NCBI GenBank assembly: GCA_029204225.1 | Contig: CM055112.1 | Location: forward strand, 27,859,063 to 27,923,062 | Origin: Diphasiastrum complanatum | Taxonomy: Eukaryota; Streptophyta; Lycopodiopsida; Lycopodiales; Lycopodiaceae | Length of the DNA: 64,000 nucleotides | Direction of reading: 5' to 3' | Part shown: positions 1 to 9,452 of the stretch, in pieces | How positions within the stretch are numbered: position 1 is the stretch's first letter | Layout: each line of letters begins with the position of its first letter | The notes under the pieces: generated by a model | Told to the model about the DNA's origin: nothing | The model's input: only the letters and a program-made list of their open reading frames with translations | The model's database searches: none | Translations under genes and position numbers: made by a program

Positions 1-409
1 GATACCACTCCTATCTCTGTTCCATTATCCTCTTCTCCATCCATCACCATCGCATCCTCCATCACTCATGCCGCCACCGTTGCTTCCATTCCATTCAATC
101 TTTCTGATTCACAATTGTCTCTAGACACTTTGGCGTGGATGCAAGTCATCAAATTCTCACCCCCACGTCGGACACTTTCTGCTCCATCCTCACCTTCTTC
201 CATACTCCACACCACCCTTCAGTTCCCCTCTGTTCCTCCCATCCTCTCGTTCGGACAAACCGTCCTCACCCATGTTTCTACAGTTGCTTCTCAAACCCCA
301 CCTGCTTCGCCAACAAAGGTTGTCGAGGGCAACCAACCGTTGCCTGATGACGCATTTGTCTAAATAGTTTTCGTACCATCGCCAGATCGGACTGATCCTA
401 CTGTCGCAG
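1..409. other. Low-complexity Ser/Pro/Thr-coding stretch, no firm gene
   Basis: The stretch is rich in CCA, TCC and CAT triplets, and two overlapping plus-strand frames read as Ser/Pro/Thr-rich low-complexity peptide. No domain is recognisable. It could be the 5' part of the unknown coding unit that starts at 410, because the bases just before that ATG end in CAG and could be an acceptor site. That is inference only. Confidence 0.2.
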
Positions 410-1279
410 ATGGCATCAGATCCGAAGACCAAGGACAAATGGACACGGCTGTTGAGACGCGAGACCAGGGCCAAGGCGCAGATACAAGCCAAAGCCAAGC
501 CACATCATCCAGAGGTTCGCGCACGATATCTGCCAGCCGGACCTTTTGAAGACCAAAGTCCGTGGAGGAGAAAATCAATGAATTTCTATCAAAGTATCCC
601 ATCGTTTTTAGCTCAGACAATAAAGGACAAAGAACTGCGAGCATTACCCGCCCTCCAACCCCAACCAGAGTGGCATCAGCAGTTGTTCGAAAGAGACCCT
701 ACGGCCATCAGGGCCTACGTGACGAGTCCGCAACAATTACGGGTGAACGCGCACTTCCTACCATGTACACGACGATCCAAATGGGCGAAATGCGGCACCC
801 CTCTGGACAAGATCACACTACAAAATTTTAATTGGCCGATCATACCATCCGAATATGGGTGTACTACGGATGTAAATGCCAGAAGGGCTCTCACCACGTT
901 CACAAATCAATATATCAACTGTCTTGATCCAACAGTCCGCGCGACAGCCACTTACGCTCGGGACTTAGAACATTTAATGGGCATTGAAACAAAATGGGAT
1001 GATTTTCTTCCCTCAATATTTGTTGATCCTAATAAGGCGCTAGCTTCCGACAAAGTTGAAGATCAGCTGCCAGTCGCTCGTGTATATTACCGAGCTGCAT
1101 TCCTTGGAGATCCTTGGACGCGCCGATTCCAAGCATGGGTCGATCAAGAATGGCTGACAGGAGTCCACAAGTCCTTCTACACGCCCAAGGACTCGAAGAA
1201 ACTGGACCGTCTCAACTTCATGGAAGAATTTACGGGCTACCTGATCCACGAGAGGCGGGCAAAGAGGATGCTATACTAA
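410..1279 (+). CDS. Unrecognised 289-residue protein
   Basis: A single open frame of 289 codons starts at ATG 410. I do not recognise the family. The N-terminal ~35 residues are strongly basic (many Lys/Arg); the rest is mixed and Trp-rich, with a central block containing several Cys and a charged C-terminus (ERRAKRMLY). It has no signal peptide or membrane segment. Base composition is more GC-rich than most of the window. The stop is only 46 nt before the inverted-repeat unit at 1326. It may be a host exon, a captured gene piece or the N-terminal frame of a mobile element; no catalytic motif decides between these. The length makes chance openness unlikely but does not prove expression. Confidence 0.35.
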   Translation: MASDPKTKDKWTRLLRRETRAKAQIQAKAKPHHPEVRARYLPAGPFEDQSPWRRKSMNFYQSIPSFLAQTIKDKELRALPALQPQPEWHQQLFERDPTAIRAYVTSPQQLRVNAHFLPCTRRSKWAKCGTPLDKITLQNFNWPIIPSEYGCTTDVNARRALTTFTNQYINCLDPTVRATATYARDLEHLMGIETKWDDFLPSIFVDPNKALASDKVEDQLPVARVYYRAAFLGDPWTRRFQAWVDQEWLTGVHKSFYTPKDSKKLDRLNFMEEFTGYLIHERRAKRMLY

Positions 1280-1325
1280 ACCGACAGAGTGCCGAGGGAC
1301 CGGCACTACTTCAGGCCGTGGGTCC

Positions 1326-2300
1326 TGTTGGGGGTATTCCCAACAAAGTGTAAATAAATAAAATCGTCCAATAAAATGTGCTGCGAGGGCATGGCATCCT
1401 GCGCGTATAAGCCCATGGCCCAATGAGCACGCAAGCCAAAGTGTAAATAAAATAAAATAGACTTGGGCCTTTGTAATTAAAATAAAACTTGAGGCCTAAA
1501 GTCAATTATAAACTTATTGTTTACTTTTTAGAGTTGGGTCCAATTTTGGACTCACATGAATCTTGTGATTTCCGATGTACTTTTTGTGGACCCTTGGATC
1601 AAGTTGGGTCCAAGATGAATGGATAAGATCAATGTGAATATTAGCCAATAGGATTGAGGGGCAAGGGACTTCCCCATTTTATAAAAAGGCACCATTTGTA
1701 CACTATTTTCATGCTTAATAGAGAGGAGGAGACTCTACTATTTTGAGAGCTCAAACATTCTCATTTGCTGATCAATCTTGCTTATGCTATTGTTGTGATT
1801 GCTTGTTATTTCCATTTCTTCCATGCTTTTTGTTTGTGATTAGTTAAGGTTTCTCCATAAGCAATGACATTGAGCATTTGAGCTAACCTCCATCTCATCT
1901 CTCTCTCTTTCTCTCTTCTCTTCTCTCTTCCTCTTCTTGTCTATCCTTTCCCTTCACTCAAAAGCATGATGAATGTTAGTGTAGAGGAGTAGAGTTAAAG
2001 GAGGGTAGTGTTAGTGGTGAATAGAGTTAAGGGAGAAAGTAGGAAACTAACTAAAAATAGCATCTATGCATAGTTAGGTACCTATCCAGTGATCTAACCC
2101 TTGTTGACAGGCGGGAGGGCTATACTACGCAAGATCTTTGACCCTACAGTATTGAGGCCCAAAGTCTATTTTATTTTATTTACACTTTGGCTTGCGTGCT
2201 CATTGGGCCATGGGCTTATACACGCAGGATGCCATGCTCTCGCAACACATTTTATTGGACGATTTTATTTATTTACACTTTGTTGGAAATACCCCCAACA
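1326..2300. repeat. 975-bp unit with ~145-bp inverted arms
   Basis: Positions 1326-1470 are a near-perfect reverse complement of 2155-2300. The outer ends read TGTTGGGGGTATT and AATACCCCCAACA. The ~680-bp centre holds TATAAAAA at 1680-1687, CT-rich stretches near 1900-1930 and no convincing coding frame. TG...CA ends and an internal TATA box would suit an LTR, but 145-bp inverted arms are not an LTR trait and suit a foldback or MITE-like unit. No matching target-site duplication is visible (GGTCC on the left, CCAAT on the right). The right end abuts a minus-strand gypsy integrase fragment. Confidence 0.7.
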
Positions 2301-2547
2301 CCAATGTTGAAACGGTTCGATTGGTTGTAATGGTACCAGTGGATAGTCCATTGTAGGTACCGACCTTCCTTGCCATTGACACGCATCACAATTATGACAA
2401 AAAGCAGTTGCATCCCTCCAAAGGGTAGGCCACTAGAATCCCGCCTGTAATATTTTCCTAACCGTAATGTCTGAAGCAAAATGTCCTCCTGCAACGCCTG
2501 AATGTGCTTCATCCATAATCGCTCGTATGTCCTTGGATAGTAGGCAA
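2301..2547 (-). mobile_element. Ty3/gypsy integrase fragment (HHCC zinc-binding part)
   Basis: Read on the minus strand, this piece carries the N-terminal integrase zinc-binding module of Ty3/gypsy pol: AHSGVAGGHFASD, followed by a paired-Cys segment (NCDACQ) and the start of the linker to the catalytic core (EPFQHW). It is a broken fossil of a few hundred bases. It ends at 2301 where the inverted-repeat unit begins, and at about 2547 it meets a plus-strand gypsy RT fragment head-on. Confidence 0.75.
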
Positions 2548-3575
2548 TGAATGGGGAACCTTCTGCTGGAAACTCATGTCTTTCGGTCTCTACAATGCCC
2601 CTAGCACCCTCCAACGTGTTTTGCAAGCTACCTTTTCTCAGCAGATGGGCAATACCCTAGAGGTTTACTTGGACGATTTAGGTGCACATTCAGAAGAAAC
2701 ACGCCATCTGTCTATGCTCGAATTTTTTTTTATCCAATGTCAACGCTTTGACATCTCCCTTAATCCTGAAAAATGTTAGATCTTGGTAACACATGATATT
2801 GTGTTAGGACATATTTTTTTCCCAAAATGGCATTGCCACTGACCCCAAAAAAATCCTTATCATTCAAAATCTACCAGAACTGCGCACGATACGCGAAGTT
2901 TACTCTTTCCTTGGCCACGCCAACTACTATCGGTGCTTTATTTTCGATTTTGCTAACAAAGCACGCTTCTACAAAGTAGTTGTAGTTCCAAAATGGACGG
3001 ATGAACAACGCGTCACATTTAATCAACTCAAAGAAGTCCTTACCAATGCACCTATCCTCCAGGCTCCTGATTATTCTAAGGAATTCCATGTGCATACCGA
3101 TGCATCCAAGTATGCCATTGGAGTAGTTCTCACCCAACCGGGAGAATTCAAAAAGGACCACCCAATCCGTTTTCTTAGTAGACAATTGAGACCTGCTGAA
3201 GTCAATTATACCACTACCAGAGTGAAGCCTTGGCAATGGTATATGCGGTTCAGAAGTTTTGCCATTATCTTCTGGGAAACATTTTTGCATTCTTCACTCA
3301 TCATCAAGCACTGTTATATCTCATCAACAAGACTTGCACCACATGCCGTATTACTAGATGGATCCTATTACTGCGAGAATTTGAGTTTAGGATCGTGGTT
3401 CGTAAGGGAGTTCAACATTTTCTAGCAGATCATCTGTCTCGAATCCCTAACCTTCCCAGCCCTGATCAAGACATCAACAATAATTTACCAGATGCCATCC
3501 TTTTTCAAGTTGACTCTACACTTATATGGGCTAAAGAAATCACAGAGTATTTAACTTCAGGACATCTGAGATGAG
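2548..3575 (+). mobile_element. Ty3/gypsy pol fragment: RT and RNase H
   Basis: Plus-strand gypsy pol remnant. Reverse-transcriptase landmarks are FGLYNAPSTLQ and the active-site block VYLDDL (about 2575-2680), then the thumb segment with LGHANYYR (about 2910-2930). RNase H follows with HTDASKYAIGVVL and FLSRQLRPAE (about 3090-3210), and the tail ends in FLADHLSRI (about 3420). The order and spacing are those of a normal gypsy pol. It is broken, with at least three or four breaks, and lacks gag, protease and LTRs here, so it is an old copy. Confidence 0.88.
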
Positions 3576-4073
3576 GTTTGAAATAAAAAATATCCCATGT
3601 CAAAATGTTATAGGTGGCTTACATTATTTAATGGGTATGATGAGGATTGGATTTATGAGTTTATTTCTATCCTAGATATGAGCGCTAAGTCAAAGTAATA
3701 AGGATTATCCATTGACACTTGAATATAGCTTGTTTTAGTAGAGGATCTTGGACTAGAATACAAAAGTAGTGCAATTATTCAAGATAATAGCTAAATTTTT
3801 TTAGCACTTGTAAAATAACTTAGTTTAATAGAAAATTTCAAAACCCATTGACATTCGCTATTATTTGGTAAGGCACAAAATCAGTGATGGAATTGTAGGG
3901 CATGGGCATGGATTATATGACTAATTAAATAATATGTTTTTATGTGAACTTTCCATTGGGAAATCTTGACATAAAAGATGGTGAGGGGCCAAGGCATTAG
4001 GGAGAGCCTTTTTTATGGCAAGATGACCAAGTGGAAAGGTAATTAGAAAATTCATCAACTTTCGTCAAGGATG
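3576..4073. other. AT-rich intergenic sequence, nothing recognised
   Basis: About 500 bases after the gypsy fragment hold no coding frame, LTR end or RNA gene that I can support. Confidence 0.5.
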
Positions 4074-4173
4074 AGTGATGCTATCTAAATGGCAAGTTCA
4101 ACTCAATTATATCTTTCTATGTGAGTGATACTATCTAAATGGCAAGTTCAACTCAATTATATCTTTCTATGTG
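4074..4173. repeat. Tandem duplication, 2 x 50 bp
   Basis: A 50-bp unit beginning AGTGAT(G/A)CTATC occurs twice head to tail, at 4074 and 4124, with essentially one base difference. This indicates a recent local duplication. Confidence 0.9.
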
Positions 4174-4225
4174 GGGACCACCTATTAGACACCACTCTTG
4201 TTCTCTCTCAAGGAGTGGAGATCAC

Positions 4226-4227
<2 letters not shown>

Positions 4228-4311
<84 letters not shown>
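4228..4311. repeat. Compound microsatellite (CT)n(CA)n
   Basis: About 40 bases of CT dinucleotides run directly into about 40 bases of CA dinucleotides. Peptide frames made only of Ser-Leu or Thr-His here are artefacts of the repeat. Confidence 0.97.
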
Positions 4312-4312
<1 letters not shown>

Positions 4313-4349
4313 GTGGAAATGTGGAAACCACTCATTGTCTCACTTTTTT

Positions 4350-4450
4350 CACTTGAGAGTATATGAGATCCCACCAGGGACCACCTCTTTTTTATGGCTC
4401 CACTTGAGGAGTATATGCGACCCCACTAGGGACCACCTCTTTTTTATGGC
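4350..4450. repeat. Tandem duplication, 2 x ~51 bp
   Basis: Two diverged copies of a ~51-bp unit (CACTTGAG...GGGACCACCTCTTTTTT) start at 4350 and 4401. Confidence 0.8.
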
Positions 4451-4507
4451 ATGTTTTAAGAAATTTTATGAACACGTAATTGTCGTTCGTTCGATTTTAA
4501 CCCGTTT

Positions 4508-4544
4508 TTGGGCCCTATATTATTTTGCATAATATAGGGCCCAA
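4508..4544. repeat. Perfect hairpin, 15-bp arms
   Basis: TTGGGCCCTATATTA at 4508-4522 is repeated as its exact reverse complement at 4530-4544, separated by 7 bases. It lies just before the polypurine block. Confidence 0.9.
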
Positions 4545-4589
4545 GTCATTTTGTTCTCTTTTGTAATTGAATCCCTGCCTGGGTGCGCG

Positions 4590-4701
4590 CGAGAAACGTG
4601 CGGGGGGAGAGAGAGAAACGCACGGAGGGAGAGAGGAGAGCGGGGAGAGAGATAGCGCTGAGAGAGGGAGAGAAACACGCGGGAGAGAGAGTGTGTGCTC
4701 A

Positions 4702-4768
<67 letters not shown>

Positions 4769-5105
4769 TATGTTGAGAGGGAGAGCGGAGGGGGAGAGAG
4801 AGAACGTAGGGGGAGAGGGAGACAGAGAGAGTGCGTGCACTAAGAGAGGGAGAGTGGAGAGAGAGAGAGAGAGAGGGCGGAGGATAAAGCGCGGAGGGGG
4901 GAGAGAGAGGAGAGAGCATGCGAAGGGAGAGACCGTGGAGAGAGAGCGCACAAGGGAGAGAGAGAGTGCGCAGAGGGAGGGAGAGGGAGAGAGCCAAGCG
5001 AGGGGGAGAGAGAGAGAGAGAGCTACGTAAGGGAGGGGGAGAGAGAGAGAGAGAGCTACGTAAGGGAGGGGGAGAGAGAGAGACACCGGAGGGAGAGAAT
5101 CATGG
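4590..5105. repeat. ~500-bp polypurine (GA-rich) block
   Basis: The plus strand is almost entirely purine over ~500 bases. It contains a pure (GA)n run at about 4707-4766 and many variant units of AGAGAGAGAG with GGAGGG, GCGC or GTGTG interruptions. A ~32-bp subrepeat containing GCTACGTAAGGGAGGGGG occurs twice near 5020-5075. The long Arg/Glu and Ser/Leu frames on both strands are repeat artefacts. Confidence 0.95.
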
Positions 5106-5140
5106 AGTGTAACAACATCAGCCGAACTGCAATTACGTGA

Positions 5141-5264
5141 GGTAATGGTCCATTGGTCGGGCCATTACCACAAATAATTCGGTCCCCGGATAGCTCGTGG
5201 CCTCCGCCACTCGCTGCCGGGTCCCGGATTATTTATGGTAATGGCCCTCCCAATGGCCATTACC
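5141..5264. repeat. Large imperfect inverted repeat
   Basis: The arm at 5141-5189 is mirrored by the reverse complement of 5219-5264 with only a few mismatches and indels. Each arm contains GGTAATGG...CCATTACC, itself palindromic, so a cruciform within a cruciform is possible. The ~29-nt loop contains a small GTGGC/GCCAC stem. Confidence 0.8.
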
Positions 5265-5480
5265 TACTAATTTATGGAGCCCTTGAACATCTTTATGAAC
5301 TCAAGCCATACTGACTCTTGTCCTAAAATATTAATGCAATTTCGCCACGAGTTGCCGGTCCCCGATTATTTATGGTAATGGCCCTCCCAATGGCCATTAC
5401 TTGCTACTTTATGAGCCTTTGAACATCTTTATGAACTCAAGCCATAATGACTCTTGTCTTAAAAAATGAATGCAATTCAT
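5205..5480. repeat. Tandem duplication, 2 x ~138 bp
   Basis: A ~138-bp unit starting near CGCCAC and running through GAACATCTTTATGAACTC to the TGCAATT end occurs at 5205 and again at 5343, diverged by roughly a tenth by eye. The first copy includes the right arm of the inverted repeat at 5141-5264. Confidence 0.8.
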
Positions 5481-5710
5481 TAGTACATTGACACACCTCA
5501 AAGGCATCATTCAATGTTACTGACTTGAACAAATAAAAGTTTGAATACTATATTTGAAGTTGCAGCTGTGCATATGAGTTGTTATAAAATAGCAATATCT
5601 GGTTGCATTCTAGAACCTCTTGTAGCCACAATAATAGTCCTTAAATGTTGCAATGCGTTATGCTGCCTTAATGTTGGGTTTTCAAAGTGTACATGACATC
5701 CATGTTTATC

Positions 5711-5886
5711 TAACTTAATGCATTGAAAGGGGACATGTGTGGATGGGGAACCCACTCATCCCACTATAATCATCACGGAATTCAATTCGATAGATTTCTA
5801 ACTTAATGCATTGAAAGGGGAGATTTGTGGATGCGGAACCCACTCATCCCACTATAATCATCACGGAATTCAATTCTATAGATTTC
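5711..5886. repeat. Tandem duplication, 2 x 88 bp
   Basis: The unit TAACTTAATGCATTGAAAGG... begins at 5711 and again at 5799, with only a handful of substitutions. It lies ~370 bp beyond the stop codon of the DXS gene. Confidence 0.9.
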
Positions 5887-6022
5887 TATCAGCAAAATGG
5901 AGAATTCGGAATTGTATAAAGCTGATCTTGAGAAGTACAAAACAATGTGTCTTCCAGTCCTGGCAAAGTTACAGTTATGCATCAAAGACTTTTGGCAATA
6001 GCTGAATCAAAGCAAAAAACCC

Positions 6023-6028
6023 TTTATT
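6023..6028 (-). promoter_or_regulatory. Poly(A) signal of the DXS gene
   Basis: The minus strand reads AATAAA here, about 230 nt downstream of the DXS stop codon (6259-6261). This is a plausible near-upstream polyadenylation element; the cleavage site itself is not visible. Confidence 0.5.
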
Positions 6029-6258
6029 GAAATTCCTTCCGATTACAAATATGGTATGAATTTACAAGGAGGGGTGAAAATAAGATCCCCTCATGCTTCA
6101 TCTTAAACCAAGCTTTTAGCTTGTTTTAACTTATGAAACTCTTATATGAAAGTTGCTTCTTGATTAGACAGAACTTGCTCCATGGATATAAGATACATTT
6201 AGCTTTACGAAGAATGTATGCTGTGAAGGAAATGCTTGAAGAGCAGGGGCAGATTAGA

Positions 6259-9200
6259 TTAGCTTGAGATCTGCAATGCATCCCTGGATCTGCCAAGCAC
6301 TGAAAGAACAGTAGCAGCAACGTGAGCTGACGAGAGCCCCGCTTCTTCGATCTGATCCGTGCTCGATCCATGGTCGATGTATTTGTCAGGCAATACCATT
6401 GGTCTCCACTGCAAGAGATGGTTGCACAAACAGCAAAAAAATCAGCTATTCATTTTTCTGCAGCAAATAAATGATCCTTTACTGAAGAACGGAAAACAAC
6501 ACAGCTAAAGAGGTGAATAGTTGAGAGAGAAAGAAACCTTAAGTTTTCCAGTGTCCAAGAGTCCTTCAAGTGCGAGGAATTGGGCTACATGTGATCCGAA
6601 GCCTCCAATGGATCCCTCTTCAACAGTAATCAGGACCTCGTGCTCCTGGGCAATCCTTCTCAAGAGATCTCTGTCCAGGGGCTTACAGAATCTGGCATCC
6701 ACAACTGTGGGATGCAAATCATGCTCAGCAAGCATGGTGTGTGCTTCTAGACACGTTTGCACCATTGTTCCATAGCCAACTAGAGCTACTCTGTTTCCTT
6801 CTTTGAGAATTCTTCCTTTTCCAATCTGCCAGAGAAATGAACAACAGGTCACTTAGTCTTAGCACTATCTTTTTTATATCTGATGCTGCAAGTAGTCCTT
6901 GGATTCATGAGCAAAGTATGTCTGAAAGAAGCCTGGGCAAAGATATACCTCAAGAGGAGTGCCTTTGTTACCAGGAGGCAGAGGAACTCCCACCCCATTT
7001 CCTCTGGGGAAACGGAAGCAACAGGGGCGATCATCAATAGCAGCTGCAGTTGCTACCATATGCATGAGCTCAGCTTCATCAGAAGGTGCCATGACCACCA
7101 TGTTGGGAAGACAAGCCATGTAGGTGACATCAAAAGCTCCACAGTGAGTGGCTCCATCTGCTCCCACCAACCCCGCTCTGTCGATAGCGAAGCGCACGGG
7201 GAGCTTTTGTAAATCCACATCATGCACCACCTGCAAGGAACACTCTGATCAGATCAATTCCAAATTGAAAGGCTGCCGCTGACCCCACATCGCTGCAACC
7301 CAACAAAATGTTGCAGTACCATCGATTGGGTGCTCTTGAGAAGCAATACAATTTAGTCATAGTTGGAAATGAACTTGATTACTTCGCCGTGTTGTGATTT
7401 TGCACATTTGGCATGACATTCTAGCACGAATATTCCCCAATCAGAGCTAGTTAAACTTTTACAAGTACTAATCTTTTAAAAAAAGTCAATTTTACAGCCT
7501 GAGTACATTCTGTGTGGTGAACCAGACTAGAGAATGAAAGATCTTCTTTGCATTCACCATGAAGAATCCAGAAAAAACTTCCTGTGGATTTATTTGCGAT
7601 CTTTGCTTTTTTACAATGGTAGAACCAAGGCTATCTGCTGGAATTCAATGGAGCAAATGAAAAGTGAGAGGCTTGTAGTGAGAAAAAGCCTTAAACTAGC
7701 AGCAGCCACCTTTCAAAGATGTTGCGTAGCTGTAGTATCACAGTCTGAGGATTACCTGATCATAGCCTCGTTGAAGAAAGGAGGAGTAGATTGCACAGAA
7801 AGGTCGCATGCCTTCGGTTGCTAGCCCGGCTGCGAAGGTGACAGCATGCTGCTCAGCGATGCCCACATCAAAAGTGCGATCAGGAAACTGCTTTTGGAAG
7901 AAATTCATTCCAGTTCCTCCTCCCATGGCCGCATGGATTCCCACGATCTTCTCGTCTAGCTCGGCCTCGGCTACCAGAGCCTCAGCAAAGTACTGCGTGT
8001 AGGATAGAGTGGGACTTTTCGCTTTAAACTGCTTGCCAGTTTCTGGATCAAATTTCACGACCCCTGCCACCATAGCCACAGACGCACTCAAAATTTGAAG
8101 CTGCAAGAACTACCCAGAGAGCTGATCCGATCGACAATTAACAAACCCAATTTTCAATCAATCGGCGAAATGTGGAGAATTGCAGGTAGCTTACCGTGAT
8201 ACTTGTCTGGCGCTTGCTCAGCGTATGGATAACCCTTCCCTTTCTCAGTTACGACATGGATCAACACAGGCCCTGTTGAAGGTGCGGACTTCACATTCTC
8301 CAGAATTGTCACTAGATCATCTATGTTGTGACCATCAACTGGGCCGATGTAGTACAGCCCCAGCTCCTCAAACAAAGTAGATCCGGGAGGGCTCACTAAG
8401 CCGCGAGCGTACTCATCGACTTTGGCGGCAACCTCGTGCGTTGGTCCACCTATCTTTTTTGTTAAGTCCTGCAAAGAAATCGCAGACGATTTTGATCGAT
8501 TTTAGATTCTTTAAATATTGCTCAAGTCTCCACCGATAAAGAAAACAGGCTCCAGATCTAGCAAGGTAACTATATTGCTTTTTTCTGCATGAATAACTAT
8601 ATTGCTTCTTTCTGCATGAATAAACCAAGGCAAGCTTCGAGGATGAGAAAATATATGGAAAAATACATATCAGCTAGACTAGCTTAGAAGCTTAGCTCTG
8701 TGGTTGATAAAAGAGTTGATCAGCTTCATAGGTTCATTGGATCATTACCTTGGCAGCTTCTCGCAGCTGTCGGAGCTTCCTGCTGGATTGCAGCTTGGTG
8801 AGCATGCTGCTGAGAGCTCCCACTGGCGGTGCAGGTCCATCCAGCGTTGCTGTGGGCAGCGACACCTGCTTATTGTCGTTGAGAATCACGATGATGTTGG
8901 AGTCGAGATAGCCAGCATTGTTCATGGCCTCGTAAGCTTGGCCTGCAGTCATAGCACCATCGCCAATCACTGCAATCACGTTGTTTCTCCTGCCTCTCAA
9001 GTCCCTTCCTACCGCCATCCCTGCAATTGCCAAGCTCGTCAGATCAGCCCACGTAAAGCATTAACTTTTTAGTGCATCAACTAAACGAATCGCAATGAGG
9101 ACAAGAGAGGTGTGGTCAAAAACGGGTGCGGCTGATTAGATTGTGATGAGAAAGAATGACGCTGCTCACCTAAGCCTGCAGAGATGGTTGTGGAGCTGTG

Positions 9201-9382
9201 ACCAGCACCAAATGCATCGTGTTCACTCTCGCTACGCTTCGTGAATCCAGAGAGTCCGGATGTCTGTCGCATGGTGTGCATTTTGGATCTCCTGCCGGTT
9301 AGAATTTTGTGTGGATAAGCCTGCACCAGAAAAAGAATTAGTTTTTTGCATGCGAGACTTAAGTCTGTGGATAAGCTTGGAC

Positions 9383-9452
<70 letters not shown>

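Noticed and set aside
1326-2300. Ordinary LTR pair or solo LTR
   Set aside because: The two arms are inverted, not direct, and no flanking duplication is seen, so a plain LTR explanation is not accepted, although TG...CA ends are present.
4515-5112. Long Ser-Leu and Arg-Glu frames on both strands
   Set aside because: They are direct translations of the GA/CT polypurine block; all frames are open because the repeat lacks stop codons.
6126-6371. Minus-strand 81-residue frame at the DXS 3' end
   Set aside because: It overlaps the true last DXS exon in another frame; the exon read from 6408 matches the conserved DXS C-terminus.
7534-7824. Plus-strand frames antisense to DXS exons and intron 7
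   Set aside because: Shadows of the DXS coding strand without domain support.
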